DNA of 64,000 nucleotides from Macrostomum hystrix (lineage: Eukaryota; Platyhelminthes; Macrostomidae). The notes beneath the pieces were generated by a model. It did no database searches, was not told the DNA's origin, and worked only from the letters and a program-made list of their open reading frames with translations. The stretch lies in NCBI GenBank assembly GCA_950097015.1, contig CATNEN010000024.1:2113501-2177500 (forward strand), written 5' to 3'. Of this stretch, positions 60,043 to 64,000 are shown piece after piece (positions within the stretch are counted from its first letter, which is position 1; each line of letters starts with the position of its first letter). Both the position numbers and the translations under genes were made by a program.

Positions 60043-61073
60043 CTAATAATATTCTAATTATATTCTATTCTAATAATAGACTACTATTATTATAGTATTC
60101 TTAACTGTGCACACTAATAGTCTTCTCTGTGTCATCTCTATAAAATACCTCGCAAGTGTTTCTGCTACTTATTTATTATCTTACAACATTAAATATATAG
60201 CTGTGCCCTCGAGTGTAGTATTTTCAATATTCAGGACCATGTTTGTGATTTCTCTAATAAATGTTTTTCTAATCGGACTATGCAATGTCGAATTACACTT
60301 ATCAAGAAAAAGAGTTTCGTTTGTTATACACCTGTGCCGCACTCTGGACCATTTTTCTTGCAGCTCTTGCGTCTCGCAAGCTAGCTTGTGGTTTGCGAGT
60401 CAAAATGCTATGTAATCTGACTCAAAATGCTAGACTCTAGGCGTTCTGCTATAGGCTTATCGATGCAAATCAATAGGGTCACCAATCTTTAGGTGGCCAC
60501 CCTCGTTCCAAGTTGTCATACGGTTGGATACGCTCGTAAATACAGATGTGGGTCGCATTCTGAGTACAATCAAGGTGGAAGAAACTAAAATGCACAGAAA
60601 CGCTAGGCAAGCAAAATAAGCAATTAGCGAATAAAACATGTATCAGGCTAACTTTTCGCCCCAAAGGAGAGCAATGCTAATTTGTCCGTGCTTTTTACTC
60701 AGTTTCTGTTTCTGCTGCTTTGAGACGGTTGGTGATGAGGCCGAAAACATGGCTTATTGATAATCGATTCAATTTACAAAGAAAAACACCTAGACCAATT
60801 AGCTCTCTGGAGCAACAAAGCCTGAGTGATCAAAGCATTGGGATACAGGCCGGTAGGATACAGGCCGAGAATAACTGGATTCGCCAATTAGACTATTTAT
60901 CTAGAAAAAAACGCTTCGACAAAGCAGAAACACCCCACAAAGACTGCAACACGCTCGGCCACACTAGTAAAAACTGGATTTCTCCTATAAATAGGCAGCT
61001 CATACCAGCATGGCGCCTCACTGCGGGCATTCTATCGACAGTGATGGACTGAGGCTATGGGCCATTAAGGAAA
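60043..61073. other. Spacer upstream of the NIT cyclase gene
   Basis: An open frame at 60720-61052 has no recognisable product. The last few hundred bases should contain the promoter of the cyclase gene. Confidence 0.35.
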
Positions 61074-63500
61074 ATGCTGAGGCCAGAGGTGAGAATCACG
61101 CCTGCCATGACGCCTTCGATCGCGTCGATGAGCAGCAGCTTCATGCGGCGCAAAGCAAGCGCCTCCAGCAACTCGCTCAACTCCGGAAGCGACACTAGCG
61201 CCAATGTCAGCCGAATAAATCGCATTGTGCGGGAGCGGCTGATCTCCACCACCGTGCTGGGCAAGTGCTACAACTGGTTCTACAGCAGCAACGATCAGAT
61301 TGGTGCGTGTTGCGTCTTTCTAGGGAGTAAATTTCCTTGCAGTTTTTTATCAAACATCCTAGATGTCGATTTTCTCTCAACTATTGCCGTTATAACGCAG
61401 TTATATCTCAAATCGTCACAAACACCATTTTCTCAAAGGCAAAAAGCGCCAGGTGGCCAAAATTATGTTCCTCCTGATGCTGCCTATCGCCGCTCTCGCT
61501 GGAGTGACTATACGAAATCTGGTAGATTCCAGCAATGAGAGCAAGATGAAGTCTAACATCCGAGACGCGATGCGTTTCGCCATGGAAACCGGCTCCCTTA
61601 TTGACAACCTGCAGAAGGAGCGCGACAGAGTCGCACTATTCATCTCAAGCAAGTCATCGGAGACGCGGATCCTAATTGAGGAGATCTTTCGCCAGACCGA
61701 CTTCACGATAGCGGCGTTGCGCTCCTGGAACCAGGAGAATGAGGAGCCCTTTCTTAAGTCGGCGTTTCAGAGCAAACATTTGTTTCAAAAGTATCTGGAT
61801 GATAGAAGGAGGGATATTAGTGTGAACACTGATGCCAGGTCGCCATTGGATGAGATTAGGTTCTACACGAACGATGTGATTAGAGTGCTCATTAACTGGA
61901 TCACCGACACTATTCAGCAGAGCAAGGACGGCTCGTTGTGGAAGAACATGATTGCTTACCTGCTCCTCGTAATGGCAAAGGAGAACACTGGCGTTGAACG
62001 GAGCTTAGGCGGAATCTTCTACGCGCAGGGCGGCTTCCGTGCTGACAGTGAATATCAGTGGTACTTGCGCACCTACTTCCAGGGTCGCGCGCAAATTAAG
62101 GACTCTAAGGAGTACAGTGACATTGTTCGGGAACTGACAAACCAGACCGTTACTGAACTGGGCTCGGTTATATCGAGTATCGAACAAATGCGGTCGGAGA
62201 TTCTGTCTCGCTTTGAACCGAAGAACATGGGAGGCTTGGAGGCCTCCACGCTTTGGTTGAACAATATGTCAATCTATATGGAGGCCCAACAGTCTCTGTT
62301 AGTTCGGTTGGGTGAATTCGCTCTAAACTCGATCGCTTCTGACAGGCTGGACGACTACAACTCACTCATGCTGAATTTGGCGTTCTTTCTCGTAGCGTTA
62401 ATCTCCAGCCCGGTTGTGATATTCATAGTTCACGCAATGATGGATGACATTAGCCAGTACTCCAGTGCTCTCATGTCGCAGGCGTGCGTCATGGCCAAGG
62501 ATCGAGAGCGCGCGGATCGCCTGCTATACGGTATGATGCCGCAGACAGTTATAGAGCAGCTGCGCTTGAAAAAGAAGGTGTCGGCCGAGACGTACTCAGA
62601 GGCCAGTATGATGCTCGTGCGGCTCTCCAACTTCGCATTCGTGGCCAACAACAGCCAGCCGGGAAAGGTCATCAATATTCTGAACGGCCTCTACAACATG
62701 TTCGACGAGCGCATTGAAAAATTCGATTGCCACAAACTGCAAACAAGTGGTGACTGGCTTATGATTGTCAGCGGAGTTCCCATCCGCAATGGAAAGCGGC
62801 ACGCTCACGAGCTGGCAGTTCTCGGCATTGATCTGAGACACCACGCCCTGCACATCCGAGTCGATCATATGCCAGGCGTGTCGCTACATCTTCAGGCCGC
62901 GATCCATTCAGGTGAGAACTAAGAAAGATTTGTACTTCTCTTCCGTATGCTCAATCACGCAGATTTCGAAGCCCAAATCTCACCAGGCCCTGTGGTGGCA
63001 GCCGTGGTCGGAGTTATCTTCCCGCGTTACTGCCTGTTCGGCAGCACGGTGTTTATCACTCAATGTGTTGAGGCCCAGTGCGACCAGGGTACCATACTCA
63101 TGTCTGAGGTCACTCGCAACCTCCTGGCATTCGACAACACGTTTGTGGCAGAGTACAAGAAGACTTTTGGAGTCGGGGTAATTATCACTTATAAATTTCT
63201 TAAATTGACAATTGATAGAGGCAGTTTGTAGCTCATTGGTTAGAGCTTCTCACTGCTGAATAAGAAAGCGGTTGGGAGTTCGAATCTGGTGGGTCTTTAG
63301 AAGCTACGGCTGTGCCACTGGCTGTACATCTGGCCCACCATGTTCGATCTTATAAATTTCATCAGCCAATTGACCCAAGCTTTTGTACCTTTTCGCAGGA
63401 CGGGGAAACCGTACGAGCGCATGAGCTAAAATCAAAGAAAGGTTACGAAGAGTCGCTAGGGTGCGTGCCCAACTGTCAGGGTGACAATGGCGGCGTCTAA
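61074..63500 (+). CDS. NIT-domain membrane guanylyl cyclase, catalytically degenerate, 4 exons
   Basis: Predicted two-pass membrane protein of 664 residues. Exons 61074-61302, 61439-62911, 62987-63177 and 63399-63500 join by GT-AG introns in phases 1, 1 and 0. Order: a basic cytoplasmic N-terminus; TM1 (about 83-101); an extracellular NIT-type sensor with LIDNLQKERDRVALFISS (130-147); TM2 (about 387-410); a signalling helix with DRLLYGMMPQTVIEQLR (436-452); a class III cyclase domain with HKLQTSGDWLMIVSG, PIRNGKRHAHE and FPRYCLFGST. The fold is clear, but Asp of the first metal site is Arg471, the guanine-binding Glu is Gln511, and the transition-state Asn and Arg are Phe590 and Cys594. Asp515 and Cys583 remain. 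It is likely a non-catalytic partner. NIT cyclases act in nitric-oxide or nitrate sensing in some animals. The ATG at 61074 is the first in frame. Confidence 0.82.
63222..63345 (+). repeat. tRNA-derived SINE, family C, in intron 3 of the NIT cyclase gene
   Basis: Head with GTAGCTCATTGGTTAGAGC and B-box GGGAGTTCGAATC, followed by a tail GGCTGTGCCACTGGCTGTAC shared with families A and B. Same orientation as the host gene. Confidence 0.75.
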
Positions 63501-64000
63501 GGCTGGCGAGGAGCTTCCGCACCAGCAATTTCGCGCAGAAAATGACGACATTCGTTCAATCATTACGCCCTCAAATGGACGTTAATATGATTAAAAACAG
63601 TTTTATATATTAATTAAGAAGTAGCGAGCTAGACACCTTGTAGCTAGTCTTGATTCTCATTCGTTCCAATTTACACAAATGCACGCAGCAGCATGCACTG
63701 ATTGCACCGTGTTGTCGAACTTCAGTACAAATTTTAGGACAAAGATTGCTTGCCTGATTATTCTATTTCACGCCTGTGAGCACCAGAATCTCACATTTTC
63801 GCACATACCTATGATAAAAACGTTATTTGCTTTCAAAAGATTCATAGAATCTGAGCTAATTCGTAAAATTGAAATATTCTTAAGTAATTATTTCTCACGG
63901 ATACAATTCTCAGCTTATTAAGTAAATAAGTAGAAAATATCAGCTGTGCGAACAGCGGTTTGAAAAGCTGTGCTGTTTATTCAGAGTAATAATAGTTGTC
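63501..64000. other. 3' flank of the NIT cyclase gene
   Basis: AT-rich, with no feature beyond the presumed 3' UTR. The window ends here. Confidence 0.4.

Overview
This is nuclear DNA from a small-genome invertebrate animal. The evidence is GT-AG introns, WD40, homeobox, nuclear-receptor and GPCR genes, tRNA-derived SINEs, and LTR and non-LTR retrotransposons. GC-rich exons in AT-rich spacer, short introns and very abundant minisatellites would suit a spiralian such as a flatworm. The sequence alone does not fix the phylum.

Layout, left to right. 921-3291 (+): CHAF1B, histone chaperone CAF-1 p60. 3425-4498: 27-bp array. 6816-9078 (-): three-exon BARHL-type homeobox gene whose two introns are mostly minisatellite. 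9750-13663: two arrays, a hairpin and a MITE-like element. 14390-15271 (-): Rab-like GTPase. 15541-16500: 17-bp array. 17879-22972 (+): prostanoid (EP4-like) GPCR whose 3.7-kb intron holds a 17-bp and an 84-copy 20-bp array. 24595-27009 (+): secreted CAP-ShK-kringle protein in five exons. 28027-31088 (-): four-exon protein with a possible ankyrin repeat. 32466-35575: SINEs, weak exon candidates and a 30-bp array. 37013-39623 (+): large BTB-like ORF. 40731-44784: foldback elements, decayed non-LTR retrotransposons and a 385-bp inverted-repeat transposon with an 8-bp target duplication. 47016-47627 (+): polyQ ORF of unknown family. 53709-57815 (+): HR96/NR1J-type nuclear receptor carrying an antisense LTR element in intron 2. 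58880-60042: truncated non-LTR element and a SINE. 61074-63500 (+): NIT-domain membrane guanylyl cyclase whose catalytic site is lost.

The genes show no shared pathway and no operon. Several are signalling parts: a prostanoid receptor, a xenobiotic or sterol type nuclear receptor, a NIT cyclase and a small GTPase. The strongest observations are the NIT pseudocyclase, the EP4-like receptor with His at the ligand-anchoring TM7 Arg position, the CAP-ShK-kringle architecture, and introns that consist almost wholly of minisatellite.

Exon joins were made by eye from reading frame, splice sites and remembered family motifs. No alignment or database search was run.
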